From assembly GCF_029867415.1 (NCBI RefSeq), contig NW_026705775.1, positions 62,001 through 126,000 on the forward strand: DNA of 64,000 bases, given 5' to 3'. The stretch is from Vicia villosa (lineage: Eukaryota > Streptophyta > Magnoliopsida > Fabales > Fabaceae). Positions 23,774 through 41,668 of the stretch are shown here, piece after piece (within the stretch, counting starts at the first letter, position 1; every line of letters begins with the position of its first letter). Under the pieces are notes generated by a model. It saw only the letters and a program-made list of their open reading frames with translations. It was not told the origin of the DNA and did no database searches. Position numbers and translations under genes: made by a program.

Positions 23774-26700
23774 ATGTCTATTATTCCAAACTTGGATACA
23801 AATGTTTTGAAATTTGGTGGAGCTAAGGCTTTGGACAAAAAATTAGCAAGTTCTTCTTATGTAGATATTGGTATCACTTTAAGAATATTCCTTTTGACCT
23901 TTTCTGTCACAAAATGTCAATATATCTCAAAGTGTTTTTTCCTTTCATGGAAAACCGGATTTGATGAGTTATGGATTGCACTTTGTGAATCATAATACAA
24001 GACAAGTTTTTTACTACATGTGGCAATTAAATCTTTCAAAAGATACTAAAACCATTGCAACTCATATGTTGCAGTTAACAAAGCTTGATACTCTACCTGT
24101 GTGGATGACCTTGAGATGATTTATTGTTTCTTTGCTCTCTATGATACAAGTCAATTGCCTAAGAAGAAGAGAAAGTCTGTGGTTGATCTTATTAAATCAG
24201 ATCATCCACATAGCATAGAATTTGTGTCTCAGATCTTCTAGGAAACATAAGGCCTTTACCAAGTTTTGTTTTAGATATCGGCTTACTCTACAAGAAACCT
24301 TGGAATGAGTGATGGTTGGTGAATTTAGGATCTAACTCAATTGTTATATGGCTAGGGTAATATTAGGTCTAGTGGTGTTAAGGTATAACAACTTTGTGAC
24401 GAACATTCTATATGCTGAAACATCTTTAAATGGATGGCTACTATCTTAATGAAGTTTTGTGTAAGGATCAAAGGGAGTGCTAGTTGGTTTTAATCCAAGA
24501 AGCCCAAATGATTCAAGAAGATCCAAGCAGTATTTCCTTTGAAAAATACATATGCCTTCTTGAGAGTGTGTTACTTCTAAGCCTAGAAAGTACTCGGGGG
24601 TGCCAAGGTCCTTGATCTTGAAATTGTTGTCTAGGATTGTCTAGAAAATATATAAAAAATGTTAACAAGTAGTAGTTAATTGTGGATTGACGATATCCTT
24701 CTTGGATCAAAAGTTGAGTCACTCTTTCATACCATTTCCTGCTTACTTAATTTAAACCATACAAGCTCTTTTGCAACTTACAAACATGGTTGGGTTTGGA
24801 TGAGACTCCATAAATTATGGACATGTACATAACTTGTTATAGATCTCCATGTAAAAAGGCATTATTGACATTCATTTGATGGATGCCCCAATTCTTCATA
24901 AATGCAAGAGCAGTGAGAATTTCAACTCCAGACAATTTTTCCACAGGTGAGAAAATATATAAAAAAATCTAGACCTTCTATTTGGTTGTAACCCTTGACC
25001 ACAAATCTAGAATTGTGTATCTCAATTGAATCATCAGCTCTATGTTTCACCTTATACAACCATTTTCTATCAATAGGTTTCACATCTGATGGTTTATCAA
25101 CCAACTACTAAGTATTATTTGCAGCTAATGCGTCTAACTCAATTTTTATTGCCTTCAACCAATAATCACGTAGACATGCTTCCTTATAGGTCACAGGCTC
25201 AATAAAATTAGTGACAAGCATGGAAAAAGCCTTTTGAGAAAGAGACAAATGATCAAAAGTGAAAAAATGCAATAGGATAAACGTAACATGAAGTTGATGA
25301 TTCTTTGTGACTTGAAGAAGAATTTCATGCTTAGTCATTCTACTAGGATGAAGCATGTATTTTATTAACAAGTTTGAGGTGTGTCTCTTGTGTATTGTCA
25401 AAGGCATTTGAAATTTCAGCAAGTGAGATATCCTCTTGCGTGTTATCATAATTGTTTGAAATTTCAACAAGTGAGACATCATGTTTAGTATTTTGGGATT
25501 GGCCTGGGCTTAAATTTTGGTCTGCGCAGTTATTTGTGGTTAGTTGGTCAATGTTAGGTGAGTGGTTATTTGTGGTTAACTAGTCAATGTTAGGTGAGGC
25601 ATCATTTTAAAATATTTTGAGGTTGATTATGAATTTGAATTTGTTCTGTGAAGTCAAGGTTGGTATGATAAGTCCAGGTTGAAGGTGAGAATGAATATTG
25701 GTAAGGTAGTATATGTTCATGATGTATTAGATTTATTGAAACAAATATTTCTTTATTATTGATGTCTAAGAGGATTGTACCTTTCATACCAGTTTTGTAA
25801 CCAAATAATATGCACTTTCTTAATATATGGGCAAGCTTGGTTCTATGTGCTTGTAAGATGGATGCAAAGGCTAAAGAAACAATGACCTTGAGATCATTAA
25901 CGTTAGGATCTTTTTGGTACATAATGAAATATGGTGATTTTTTGTTAAGGATAAGGCTAGGTATTTTGTTCATTATAAATGAAGCATGTAGGACAACATA
26001 CCACCAATAGGATTTTTGTAAGTTTGATTGGAAAATGAAAGCTCTGGAAATTTTTAGAATTTATTGATGTTTCCCCTCAACATGCCCATTTTTTTAGGGG
26101 ATTCTACATAATTGGTTTGATTTACAATGCCTTATGAGGCATGCATAAAAAGAAGGGATTTTGAACTCTGCTTCATTATCAGTTCTGATAGTCTTGATTT
26201 TGTGACTGTGTTGGGTTAAGACAAGGTTTATGAAATTTATGACATGTTGCCTGGCCTCACTTTTATGCTTCATAAGAGTCAACCAAGTAAATCTATTGTA
26301 GTCGTCTATGAAAGTTAGAAAATATGCATGACCATGTATATATGGGACATCAATTGGCCCCCAAATATTAAAGTACATAAGATTAAAATAATGTATACCT
26401 TTATTTGAACCACTGAAAAAATGTATTTTTCTTTGTTTTGCAAAATGACAAACATCACAAACAACTTTATTATCAACATTGATGAAAGGAAATTGGGAAT
26501 GTAAAGTGTTCATTCTATTTACAGATATGTATGTGACCTAATCTAAAATGCCAACTGGCATTGTCAAATAAAGTGAAAAATTAAAAACAAATGTGAAACC
26601 AAGTGTTTGGCAAAACTTTGACATATCTATTAAATTCAAAGAAAAGGAAAGTACATAAATCACATTGGTCAGAATAAAATCAGAAGAGAATTTAATGGTT

Positions 26701-27960
26701 CTAGCATGTCTAGCTATTGAATATTGGCCAATAAGCATCTTAACATGAATATGAGTGATTTTATTGTATGAATTAGACCACTGAATCTATCCACACATGT
26801 GATCACTTGCTCCCAAATAGATAATATAAGAGCCTATAAAAAGTTTTGATAGGAAATTGAATGAGAGAAACTTGTACCTTGCTTACCATTTGATGAATGA
26901 CCAACAACCGTAAGAGTGGGCCTGACATGGAAAAAGTAAATGGAAGTTGGGTGATAGTATACTGCTGAAGTAGATGCGTGAGTTTATAATATTGCTCATG
27001 AGCGATTGAGGGTGAATTTGGCTTCAAATCATTAACTTGTGGAAGTATGATTAGCAAATTTCTTCTACATATGAGGGGGAAATCCATGTTTGTTATAACA
27101 ATTGTCAACTGTGTGATTGGTCTTGCCACAATGAGTACACACACGATTACCACCTTTGCTAAAAGAACTAGATCTATAGGGTTTGCCTTTAAATCTTTGT
27201 GATTCAGTTTCATTAACAAGAACTTTAAAGTCTTCAAAAGTGGCAAAATTATCTTGTCAATCATGTTGTAACACCATAGAAAAGATTTTGTTTATAGGAA
27301 GAAGAAGATCCATGTGCAAAATTTGAGATTTCACAACAGGAAATTTTTTATTCAAGCCATCCGAAAATCAAATTGTATACAAGATAATGTGATGCTCTCT
27401 AAAATTACTCATAGCTTCACATGCACACTTGATTCGACAAATACATGTAGGAGTTGGACTTTATATCTCAAGTTCTTCCCATAAAATCTTTAAATCCATA
27501 TAAGATCCAGTCATTAACCTAGAATCTTGTTGCATTCCATCGATTTCTTGCATTAATTCAGAATCTTGAGAGAAGTGCTACTTGAGATCGGTCCAAACAT
27601 CAACTGCATTTTCCAAGAACATGATGAATTGACTGATCGATTCAAATACATAGTTGAGAGTCCATGAATGCACAAGCATATTGCAACAGTTCCATGCACA
27701 ATATAGAGGATCAAAAATATCAATGACTGAAGCAATGTTCCATTGAAAAATTCAAGTTTCAGGTTACCTCCATGTGCTTGACGTAATGAAGGATCCCGAG
27801 AGTGATAATTCAAGCCAATAGGCGTAACAGAAACACTAACTAAGGATGGTCCATAACTTGGATGAACAAAAAATGAGCTCAGTTGATCCAACTGATAATT
27901 TTTAGTTTCAGAAGAACCAGCAATGGTTAGATTACACGAAGCCATGAAATGTTGAAACAA
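23774..27960 (-). pseudogene. Copia gag-pol pseudogene
   Basis: Gag remnants lie at 27960-27480 ('SSFFVHPSYGPSLVSV', 'GLNYHSRDPSLRQAHGG'). A C-x2-C...H...C knuckle lies near 27150-27060. Integrase lies at 26513-26094 with 'CDVCHFAKQRK', 'FLTFIDDYNRFTW' and 'IRTDNEAEF', continuing to about 25600 with 'PYFIMYQKDPNVNDLKV'. RT pieces lie at 25480-24500 ('WLKAIKIELDALAANNTW'-like, 'KPIDRKWLYKVKHRADDS'). An RNase H relic lies near 24130-23780. Many stops and frameshifts make it non-functional. Confidence 0.8.
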
Positions 27961-28093
27961 AGCACTCTCAGATCTAAAGAATCATGATACCTTGTTGATA
28001 AAACAAAAACTCCATGAAATGAGCTCGAAACTTGGAGAAGGAAAAGAGAAGCAATGTATTATTTGTGCAACTCAATCATTGCAATCTGATTAC

Positions 28094-28096
<3 letters not shown>

Positions 28097-28173
<77 letters not shown>

Positions 28174-28174
28174 C
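28097..28174. repeat. (TA)n microsatellite inside one copia LTR
   Basis: An almost pure TA run, broken once by TATG, lies within the 5' LTR of the copia element. The partner LTR lacks it. The YIYIYI open frames over it are translation artefacts. Confidence 0.95.
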
Positions 28175-28352
28175 TTTATCATGATGCTATACTATATCTA
28201 ACATACACATGCATATAGAGGATTAATCATAACAAAATTTTAAAATTCAATGACTTATGCAGCAAGTAATGTCATGAACCTGAGCTATTTCATGTGCAAT
28301 GCATAAGCTTAGCTTTATAAAAATTCAACGACTTATTATATGTCATTTAACA

Positions 28353-29314
28353 GTGATTTTGGAGTTTCTTAATATTTCTCACTTCATAAAACTTTACAAT
28401 CCCGAATCTTCACCCAAGCTTATTCCTTTTTATAGAAATGAACACGTCATGCACGAATCCAAGCTTAGCAAAATGGAAGCGAAGCATGGAAAGAAAAATG
28501 TGACAGGGAATATTGGTAAATTAAAAAAGAGACCAACTCTCTATCCAAAGCCACGGAAACAAAACCATATCAGACAAATCAGAAAATTAAGAAGAAACAT
28601 ATGCGGTGATGTCAGAATACTAAAGAAAACAATGGTTTATGATTCAAGTTAATACTCTCGAATAAAAAAGAAAGCAGAGATGATGGTGGCAGAATATGTT
28701 AATACACTCAATATACCACCTAAGGCAAACAACTTGGTAAACCAACCTATTTAACAATTATTTATATCAATATAAAAAACATGAGTATGGTAGTAGAATA
28801 TGCTATAATGTAGTTATTTTTAACTATTTCAGATATTAAAAACAGTTCTCCAAATAAAACAAGGGATGCATGTTGGTGTTTAAATGATATGATGACTGAT
28901 TTTTATATGCATGTTTTTGAACATGAGTGATGGATGTCACTGTGAAAAATTAATGGTATGCATGTGAAATGAAATGCATTTCTTTTAGAGAGAAGTTATA
29001 ATAAATGTTCAAATTCAAATAATAAAAAATAAATAGACACCACACACCATATGAAAATAAATCTACAAATACACGAACATTTAATGATTCATATCAAATT
29101 AAAAATAAATAGAACTATAGCTATAAATACTCTTCCTATATCAGAAGAACAACCTTTATTGTTTTGGTCCATTATCATCATTTTCTTGAAAACCATGCAT
29201 GCCGGTAGAAAATAAAATATCATCCTCATGTCAAAATAATCGCTTATGTCAAAATCACTTATTTGAATTCCAGCTATATCACAGGCATTGTAATATTTTG
29301 GATCTTCAAAGTAT
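28353..29314. other. 3' flank of the AP2 gene
   Basis: Probably 3'UTR (near 29300 and below) and spacer. Open frames at 28299-28652 and 29089-29352 lack family signatures; the latter could be a read-through or alternative tail of the AP2 gene, but nothing supports that. Confidence 0.35.
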
Positions 29315-34879
<5,565 letters not shown>

Positions 34880-35103
34880 TTTTCTAAGTAAATATAACTC
34901 TGCAAAAAAATCAACTTTTTATATGAATTTGTTAAGAAACGAAATTGCCTAAAAGAAAAATATTGATCTAACAATTACAAACCTGTATATGAACTATAGA
35001 AAATGTTAATCACAAGATGATATTAGTACACCATCCACCCCAGCTCCACACCAAAAGAAAAACACATTCAAAAATACTACTTTTTTTTTTCTTCTCCTTT
35101 GTC

Positions 35104-35923
<820 letters not shown>

Positions 35924-36027
35924 TTCCTCAACAAAGATTAATTTTTTTTTTAAACTGAAAAAAGGAATATCATTAAACAAAAAGAAGGAAAAACAAGTTA
36001 CACAAGGGGGGACTAGACCAAAACCCC

Positions 36028-39000
36028 TTAATGATAGAGCCTGAGCCTGGGAGTACCAGCCTTGTCTAACAAGAAATCCCTATTGATATCCTTAATAACA
36101 TAATTAAACCATTGCGTATCTTTACAAGTAAGACCGAAATTCGCCAAGGAATCCGCACAAAAATTGGCTTCTCTTAAAATGTGAGTGCAAAGAAAATCAA
36201 TCTTCAAGGTGTAATCCAAACACTTAAGCCAGCGAGAGCGAATTTTCCAAGGGACTAAAAGATGGTCCTTAAAAGCATTAACAACTATAATGCAGTCAGA
36301 TTCAACCCAGAGTTTCCTAAAGTTGTTCTTTTCAGCAGCTTCTATACACAAAATAGCTGCCATGAACTCAGCAATAATAGCCGACTCAGGGCCAAGGAAA
36401 ACAGAAAAACTCAATATATGGTTAGCATTATGATCCCTGAAAATACCTCCACAAGCTGCCATTCTAGCATTTCCAGTGGAAACTCCATCAACATTACACT
36501 TAAACCAGTCATACAGAGGGGGAGACCACACAATAGGCTTAGTGATAAGAGGCTTACTAGGATGTATTTGTATGTTGAATTTCTTAAGAAGACAGAAACT
36601 CAGCATGCTGTCATTGGAACACCTGGAGGTACAGCATCCCACCAAACTAGCATGAGCAGCAATCAAAGAGGTACACGACTTCCAGTGAGTGTGTTTGTCC
36701 TCAAACCTAGCCCTGTTTCTAGCAGTCCAAACAAAGTAGAAGAAACTGACTAAAGAAGCATGAATCACAGCTGCAGCTTGCTTAGACCAGCTTAGAGACA
36801 AGAAAATCCTGCAATCCTCTAAGCAATTGATGCCATGCTGAAACTGCGTATTATCACAGAACCAAGACCAAATATTTTTGGCAAAACTGCATTCAAAGAA
36901 TAGATGAAGAGCATTATCCTGAGCAGAGAAGCACAAGTTGCAGACTGAAGGATAATGGAATCCTCGTTTGGCTAGATTATCATCGGTTGGCAACTTGTTG
37001 TGCATATATCTCCAAACTATCATGGAGTGTGAAGGGGAAGTATCTTTATCCCAAGGAAAGGAGGACCAAGCTGACTGAGGGCTAGGCTTAAGGAAAAAAT
37101 TGTAGGCCTCCTTAAGAGAAAGAGCCCCATTGACAGAGTTTTTCCAGGCAAGGAGATCGGGAGACAAGTCACTTATGGAGAATTTAGATATAGTGCTCAA
37201 AAGATCAGGGATAGCAGTTTGAATGTTAGAATTTATCGACCAGGCCTCAGAGTTCCACCAATCTCTAACCTTAGAGACAAGGGAATTGTGAAACTGACCT
37301 GGGACCTTAAACTTATTAGCTAGGGTTTCTCCCACCCAGTTGTCAAGCCAGAAGTTCACAGTGTTGCCATTGCCTACACTCCAAATACAATTCTCCATAA
37401 CAGCTGCATAATAGACTTTTATCCCAGTCCATATGGATGACTTTATAGAGTACTTGATGAGCCTACTATTCTTCCTCACGCGGGCATTTAGAAGTTGAGA
37501 CCAAGCTTGATTACTATTGGCAAATTTCCAGCAAAGTTGAAGGTTTGTGGCAGAATTGAAAGCACTAATTGAAATAATTCCCAATCCACCTTCATTGATT
37601 TTTTTGCAACATGACTTCCAAGCAACGGTAACAATCTTCTTTTGGTCAGTGTTCCCACTCCATATGAAGTTTCTGATCCATCTTTCAAGCTTTTTGATGA
37701 GACTGCCAGGCCAATTGTAAATAGACATACAATGCACCAACATGCTATGGATGACAGATTTGACAAGTTGGACCCTGCCAGCCATAGTGAGGGATCTAGC
37801 CTTCCAAGCAGCAAGTTTCAGTCTGATATTATCTGCAATAGGATTAAAATAAGAAACTTTAGGCCTGCCAACAAAGATTGGGACACCAAGGTATATAAAA
37901 GGAGGGACAGCAATTGTGAAACCAATAATATCAGCCAAGTAACTATGTCTAGAATGAGTCATGCCACCAGCATAAATAAGGGATTTAGAGTTGTTACAAA
38001 ACTGCCCTGAGTAGTTGCCATAGCAAAGCAAAAGATCAGAGATAGCCTTGAGGGATTTAGTGTCACCCCTGCAGAAAATCATGATGTCATCAGCAAAAAG
38101 AGTGTGAGAAGGAACAAGATGAGATCTGTTAGCTTTTATAAGGTTTATCTTGTCATTAATAACAAGGTTTGTGATTCCTCTGCTCAGCACATCCTCAGCA
38201 ATGCAAAAGAGAAGAGGAGACAGGGGGTCTCCTTGTCTCAGGCCATTAGAACAATTGAAATAACCAAGTTGACTACCATTAAACCCTATGGACATGGTTG
38301 CAGATGTGAGAATAAGATGAATCCACTTACAGAACCTGTCATGAAAACCAAAAGCTTTAAGAGTATGAATAAGAAAAGTCCAATTAAGAGTGTCAAAGGC
38401 TTTGGCAATGTCAATTTTAAGGGCAACGTTGCCACTAAAACCCTTGTTATTGAGATTGTTAATAGCTTCAGAGGTAAGGCATATGCCATCCCTTATGTTT
38501 CTACCTAGCACAAACCCTTTTTGCTCACTAGAGATTAAATTGGGAAGGATAGAGGAGAGTCTGTCAGCAATAATCTTAGATATGATTTTGAACTTAAAGT
38601 TAGCTAGGGCAATAGGTCTAAATTGCCCTATAGTGTTGGCTTCTTTCACCTTTGGGATGAGGACCAAGCTATTAGCATTAAAGTTGGGCAGAATCCAATC
38701 CTGAATGAAAAACTGTGTCACAGCATCAATAACATCATTCTTAATGACATTCCAATAGCTATGGTAGAAAGTACCACCAAAGCCATCAGGGCCAGGGGCA
38801 GCAGTAGCTTTAAGGTTTAAGACAGCCCTGTGAATCTCCTCAGCATTAGGAATCATAGTCAACATATCATTAGACCTATTATTCACAATGGAAGGAACAC
38901 AGGAATTAATGAGGTTGTTTTCCTGGTGGACAAAATCAGTATTATAAAGGTTTTTGAAATGGCTAACAATGTGATCCTCCAAAATATTTTGATCAGAAAC

Positions 39001-40152
39001 CACCTGGTTGTTAATAAGCAGAGAATTAATGAGACTAGTTCTCCTTCTAATTTTAGCATATGTGTGGAAGAACCTAGTGTTTCTATCTCCATGAACCTGC
39101 CAATTGACTCTAGACTTCTCTCTCCAAAAATCTTCTTCAATGTTAAGAGCTTGCTCAAGCTCATGCTGAGCCATAATCTCATCATCCTGTAAGGAGTCAG
39201 AGTAGCCATGTTTACTAATGTCATCTTGAATGTTCATGAGTTTAACCTCAGCATTTTTAACTTTAACAGTGACATCACCAAAAGAGTTCTTATTCCATTC
39301 CTTAAGTTTTGCCTTGAGAAGCTTAAGTTTCCTGTCTAAGACATACATAGGGCAGCCCCAAAATTTGGTTTTCCAAACCTCTTCAATGATTTTAAGACAC
39401 TCCTCATTTTTAGACCAAATACTAAGGAATCTAAATTGGGATTTAAAACTGACCTTACCCAGATTTATGGTAAAGAGGAGAGGATAGTGATCGGATTTCA
39501 CTTTAGGGAGAGTATTGCAATTAACAGAATTACACACATCTATGAGATCCAGATTGCAAATGACTCTATCAAGCCTCTTTTCAGTTCTAAGTCTGCCCTT
39601 CCTACCATTACACCAAGTGAAAGGATTACCTAGGGTAGGGAGATGAATCAAGTTGTTACTATCAGTCCAGTTAAAGAAATCCTTGATAGGAGCTTTAGAA
39701 GGAGTGGAGTGACCTTTGTACTCATCACTGCTCACAATAGAGTTAAAATCTCCTATAAAAGACCAGGGGGTATTAGGCATGATGTTGCCTAGGGAGGCCC
39801 AGAGATGCCTTCTAGAGATGTAATTAGTGGCAGCATAAACAACAGAAAAACCTAGCAAAGTATCATTGTGATTAATAGTAAAAGACACATATTGATCCTT
39901 AGAATCAATAATAACAGGATTAAGGTGAGACTTACAGAGACACCAAATGTTAGGAAGAAGATTATCTCTACTATTAGTAGCAAATAATTTAAGATCAAAC
40001 CTGTTTAACCAAGCTTTAGGAAAGTTATCAAAATTCATCCAGGGCTCAGCAATAAATACAAAGTCTGGAGAGTTCTTAAGAATGAGATTCTTTAGGGCAG
40101 CTCGAGAAGAGTTGTTTGCAATTCCTCTTATGTTCCAATAGATACAAATCAT
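36028..40152 (-). CDS. LINE ORF2: endonuclease, reverse transcriptase, RNase H (1374 aa)
   Basis: The protein nicks target DNA and copies the element RNA there. In order: an APE-type endonuclease (about 1-225) with 'WNIRG', 'AEPW', 'GDFN' (134-137) and 'SDH' (220-222); RT (about 490-760) with 'FRPIALANFKFKIISKIIA', 'LKIDIAKAFD' (578-587), 'NGLRQGDPLSPLLF' and the catalytic 'FADD' (686-689); a zinc-binding zf-RVT region ('WRYMHNKLPT', 'CNLCFSAQDNALHLFFEC'); and a C-terminal RNase H ('CNVDG', 'AEFMAA', 'VESD', 'ANFCADSLA'). All key residues I can check are present and there is no stop. Its ATG overlaps the ORF1 stop in ATGA. Several open frames on the other strand are shadows. Confidence 0.96.
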   Translation of the reverse strand: MICIYWNIRGIANNSSRAALKNLILKNSPDFVFIAEPWMNFDNFPKAWLNRFDLKLFATNSRDNLLPNIWCLCKSHLNPVIIDSKDQYVSFTINHNDTLLGFSVVYAATNYISRRHLWASLGNIMPNTPWSFIGDFNSIVSSDEYKGHSTPSKAPIKDFFNWTDSNNLIHLPTLGNPFTWCNGRKGRLRTEKRLDRVICNLDLIDVCNSVNCNTLPKVKSDHYPLLFTINLGKVSFKSQFRFLSIWSKNEECLKIIEEVWKTKFWGCPMYVLDRKLKLLKAKLKEWNKNSFGDVTVKVKNAEVKLMNIQDDISKHGYSDSLQDDEIMAQHELEQALNIEEDFWREKSRVNWQVHGDRNTRFFHTYAKIRRRTSLINSLLINNQVVSDQNILEDHIVSHFKNLYNTDFVHQENNLINSCVPSIVNNRSNDMLTMIPNAEEIHRAVLNLKATAAPGPDGFGGTFYHSYWNVIKNDVIDAVTQFFIQDWILPNFNANSLVLIPKVKEANTIGQFRPIALANFKFKIISKIIADRLSSILPNLISSEQKGFVLGRNIRDGICLTSEAINNLNNKGFSGNVALKIDIAKAFDTLNWTFLIHTLKAFGFHDRFCKWIHLILTSATMSIGFNGSQLGYFNCSNGLRQGDPLSPLLFCIAEDVLSRGITNLVINDKINLIKANRSHLVPSHTLFADDIMIFCRGDTKSLKAISDLLLCYGNYSGQFCNNSKSLIYAGGMTHSRHSYLADIIGFTIAVPPFIYLGVPIFVGRPKVSYFNPIADNIRLKLAAWKARSLTMAGRVQLVKSVIHSMLVHCMSIYNWPGSLIKKLERWIRNFIWSGNTDQKKIVTVAWKSCCKKINEGGLGIISISAFNSATNLQLCWKFANSNQAWSQLLNARVRKNSRLIKYSIKSSIWTGIKVYYAAVMENCIWSVGNGNTVNFWLDNWVGETLANKFKVPGQFHNSLVSKVRDWWNSEAWSINSNIQTAIPDLLSTISKFSISDLSPDLLAWKNSVNGALSLKEAYNFFLKPSPQSAWSSFPWDKDTSPSHSMIVWRYMHNKLPTDDNLAKRGFHYPSVCNLCFSAQDNALHLFFECSFAKNIWSWFCDNTQFQHGINCLEDCRIFLSLSWSKQAAAVIHASLVSFFYFVWTARNRARFEDKHTHWKSCTSLIAAHASLVGCCTSRCSNDSMLSFCLLKKFNIQIHPSKPLITKPIVWSPPLYDWFKCNVDGVSTGNARMAACGGIFRDHNANHILSFSVFLGPESAIIAEFMAAILCIEAAEKNNFRKLWVESDCIIVVNAFKDHLLVPWKIRSRWLKCLDYTLKIDFLCTHILREANFCADSLANFGLTCKDTQWFNYVIKDINRDFLLDKAGTPRLRLYH

Positions 40153-41534
40153 TGCAATCTATTAGGTTGACTAGACACTAGTCTAGTATTTCCAAGAGTC
40201 AGACTTTTCTTGCCTTTTCTTCTTTTTGAAGTAACCAGCTTAAAGTCTTTTTCAATAAAGAGATCCACTCCTTGGTCATCATCTTTATCCGCCTCTTCCA
40301 TGTTATCCCAAGAATTCTGAAGAAAATCTGTGACTTGCCTCTTATGGACCTCATCAATCTGTGTTTCAGGCACTTCCTCTACCATGGCAGTAGCATCGAT
40401 ATATTCACTTTCAGAACTGCCTTCTTCATTAGAGGAAGGTTTTGTGACAAAATTCACAACAGCATTGTTAGGATTGTTAGGGATAGTGACATTTTGAAGA
40501 GGAGTATTGGAGGTCTCCCCTGCAACAATAACAACTTCCTCAATAACAGTTTTGTTAGCATTTCTTTCTATGTTTGCTTCAGCAACAACTTCTGTGTTTG
40601 TTTCTACATCAATCACATCAACAACTTTCTTGCCCTTGGCTTGAGAATCTGTTTTGTTTAGCTTTGTTCCTCCTCCATTATCCTTGTTGGAATCCTTCTT
40701 TTTGCAAGCTCCATAAGAATGACCAATGCAAGAGCAATAAGTGCAGAAATCAGGAACTTTCTCGTATTCTATATCTACAAAGAAGGCAAATCCCACCCTT
40801 TCAACCAAAATTTTATCAACAAACTCCTTAGAAAGATCCAGATCAACCAAAACCCTAACAAAGTGTCCAAAAGGCCTCTCAAAGGATGACATATTAGAGG
40901 CGGAATCTATACAAATAGGTGTACCAATACTGCTTGCAATGGCAAACAGAATTTTTGGTCTCCAATACTCCTGCGAAAGCCCATGAATCCTGATCCAAAC
41001 CTGAGCAGAAGTTTGCTTAAGAGTAGCAGGCACGAAGTCTTTTGTCCAAGGGAACAGCTTAAGAACACCTTGAGTGATTGACCAAGCACTAACTGATCTC
41101 ACCCGTTGGACATCTTCTAGAGAAGAGAAAGCAAATTCAAAGAAACCTTTTCCCAAAGAGGTAACTCCCCATTTTCCTATGGCCGGCCAGATTTCCATCA
41201 GCTTTTTCTTCAGGTTTAGAACAGTTAGAGGCGTAGCACCTTTTGACCAAATAACTCTGCCATGAAGGTGATGTTTACAAGCCTCAACTCCTAGCTTATA
41301 TTCTTCTTCAGGTATAGTTATGGCTAGTCTATCCCCTTTAAGGCATGGTATAGGGAACTGACTTTGTGGGATATCACAAACACTGTTTGATACTGCTGCA
41401 GCGAAGGATTTGTTGAGTATTCCGTCATTCACCTTTTTTCCATTAACTGGCAAAGAGGAAGCATTTCCTATTTTTCCATGAGTTGCAGCAATTGAAGGGT
41501 GACAAGTTTCAGGGAACAAAGCAGAGAAATCCAT
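40149..41534 (-). CDS. LINE ORF1: RNA-binding protein with zinc knuckle (461 aa)
   Basis: ORF1 proteins coat element RNA. The N-terminal half (about 70-220) matches the plant DUF4283 type ('LHGRVIWSKGA', 'GKGFFEFAFSS', 'WIRIHGLSQEYW'). A perfect CX2CX4HX4C knuckle follows (C264, C267, H272, C277), then an acidic, low-complexity tail with a Lys/Arg patch near the end ('SKRRKGKKS'). The stop overlaps the ORF2 start by four bases. The ATG at 41534 opens the longest frame and precedes the conserved part. Confidence 0.93.
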   Translation of the reverse strand: MDFSALFPETCHPSIAATHGKIGNASSLPVNGKKVNDGILNKSFAAAVSNSVCDIPQSQFPIPCLKGDRLAITIPEEEYKLGVEACKHHLHGRVIWSKGATPLTVLNLKKKLMEIWPAIGKWGVTSLGKGFFEFAFSSLEDVQRVRSVSAWSITQGVLKLFPWTKDFVPATLKQTSAQVWIRIHGLSQEYWRPKILFAIASSIGTPICIDSASNMSSFERPFGHFVRVLVDLDLSKEFVDKILVERVGFAFFVDIEYEKVPDFCTYCSCIGHSYGACKKKDSNKDNGGGTKLNKTDSQAKGKKVVDVIDVETNTEVVAEANIERNANKTVIEEVVIVAGETSNTPLQNVTIPNNPNNAVVNFVTKPSSNEEGSSESEYIDATAMVEEVPETQIDEVHKRQVTDFLQNSWDNMEEADKDDDQGVDLFIEKDFKLVTSKRRKGKKSLTLGNTRLVSSQPNRLQ

Positions 41535-41668
41535 AGAAGAAGAAGAAGGAACGGGGAAGAGAGATTGGCCTCCGGAAAGAAACTAGCCGTTATCGGTAAA
41601 AACTAGCCGTTAACGAAGGAGAGGGACATTTTTCTTCAAATCGTGACTATGTTCCTCAACAAAGATTA

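Larger units (their letters stand above)
23602..28352 (-). mobile_element. Degraded Ty1/copia retrotransposon
   Basis: Related terminal segments of the form TGTTGATAAAAC...TTTAACA flank the unit: 23602-23747 (3' LTR, internally deleted) and 27993-28352 (5' LTR). Next to the 5' LTR the minus strand reads GGTATCATGATTC, similar to the initiator-Met tRNA primer site TGGTATCA. A purine-rich tract (GTGGAAGGT) precedes the 3' LTR. Inside, in order on the minus strand, are gag, zinc knuckle, integrase, RT and RNase H. The 5-bp flanks (CTGGT and GTGAT) do not match, so either the ends have decayed or the copy is rearranged. Confidence 0.8.
35941..41651 (-). mobile_element. Full-length L1-type LINE with 17-bp TSD
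   Basis: The 17-bp sequence TTCCTCAACAAAGATTA occurs at 35924-35940 and again at 41652-41668, exactly bounding the unit. At the left (3') end the minus strand finishes in a short A-run, as target-primed reverse transcription leaves. A 117-bp 5'UTR, ORF1 and ORF2 fill the rest (5711 bp). Full length, perfect TSD and two open ORFs suggest a recent and possibly still active copy. Confidence 0.93.

Noticed and set aside
36262..41265. Many plus-strand open frames opposite LINE ORF1 and ORF2
   Set aside because: Shadows of the two long minus-strand ORFs, which show clear domains.
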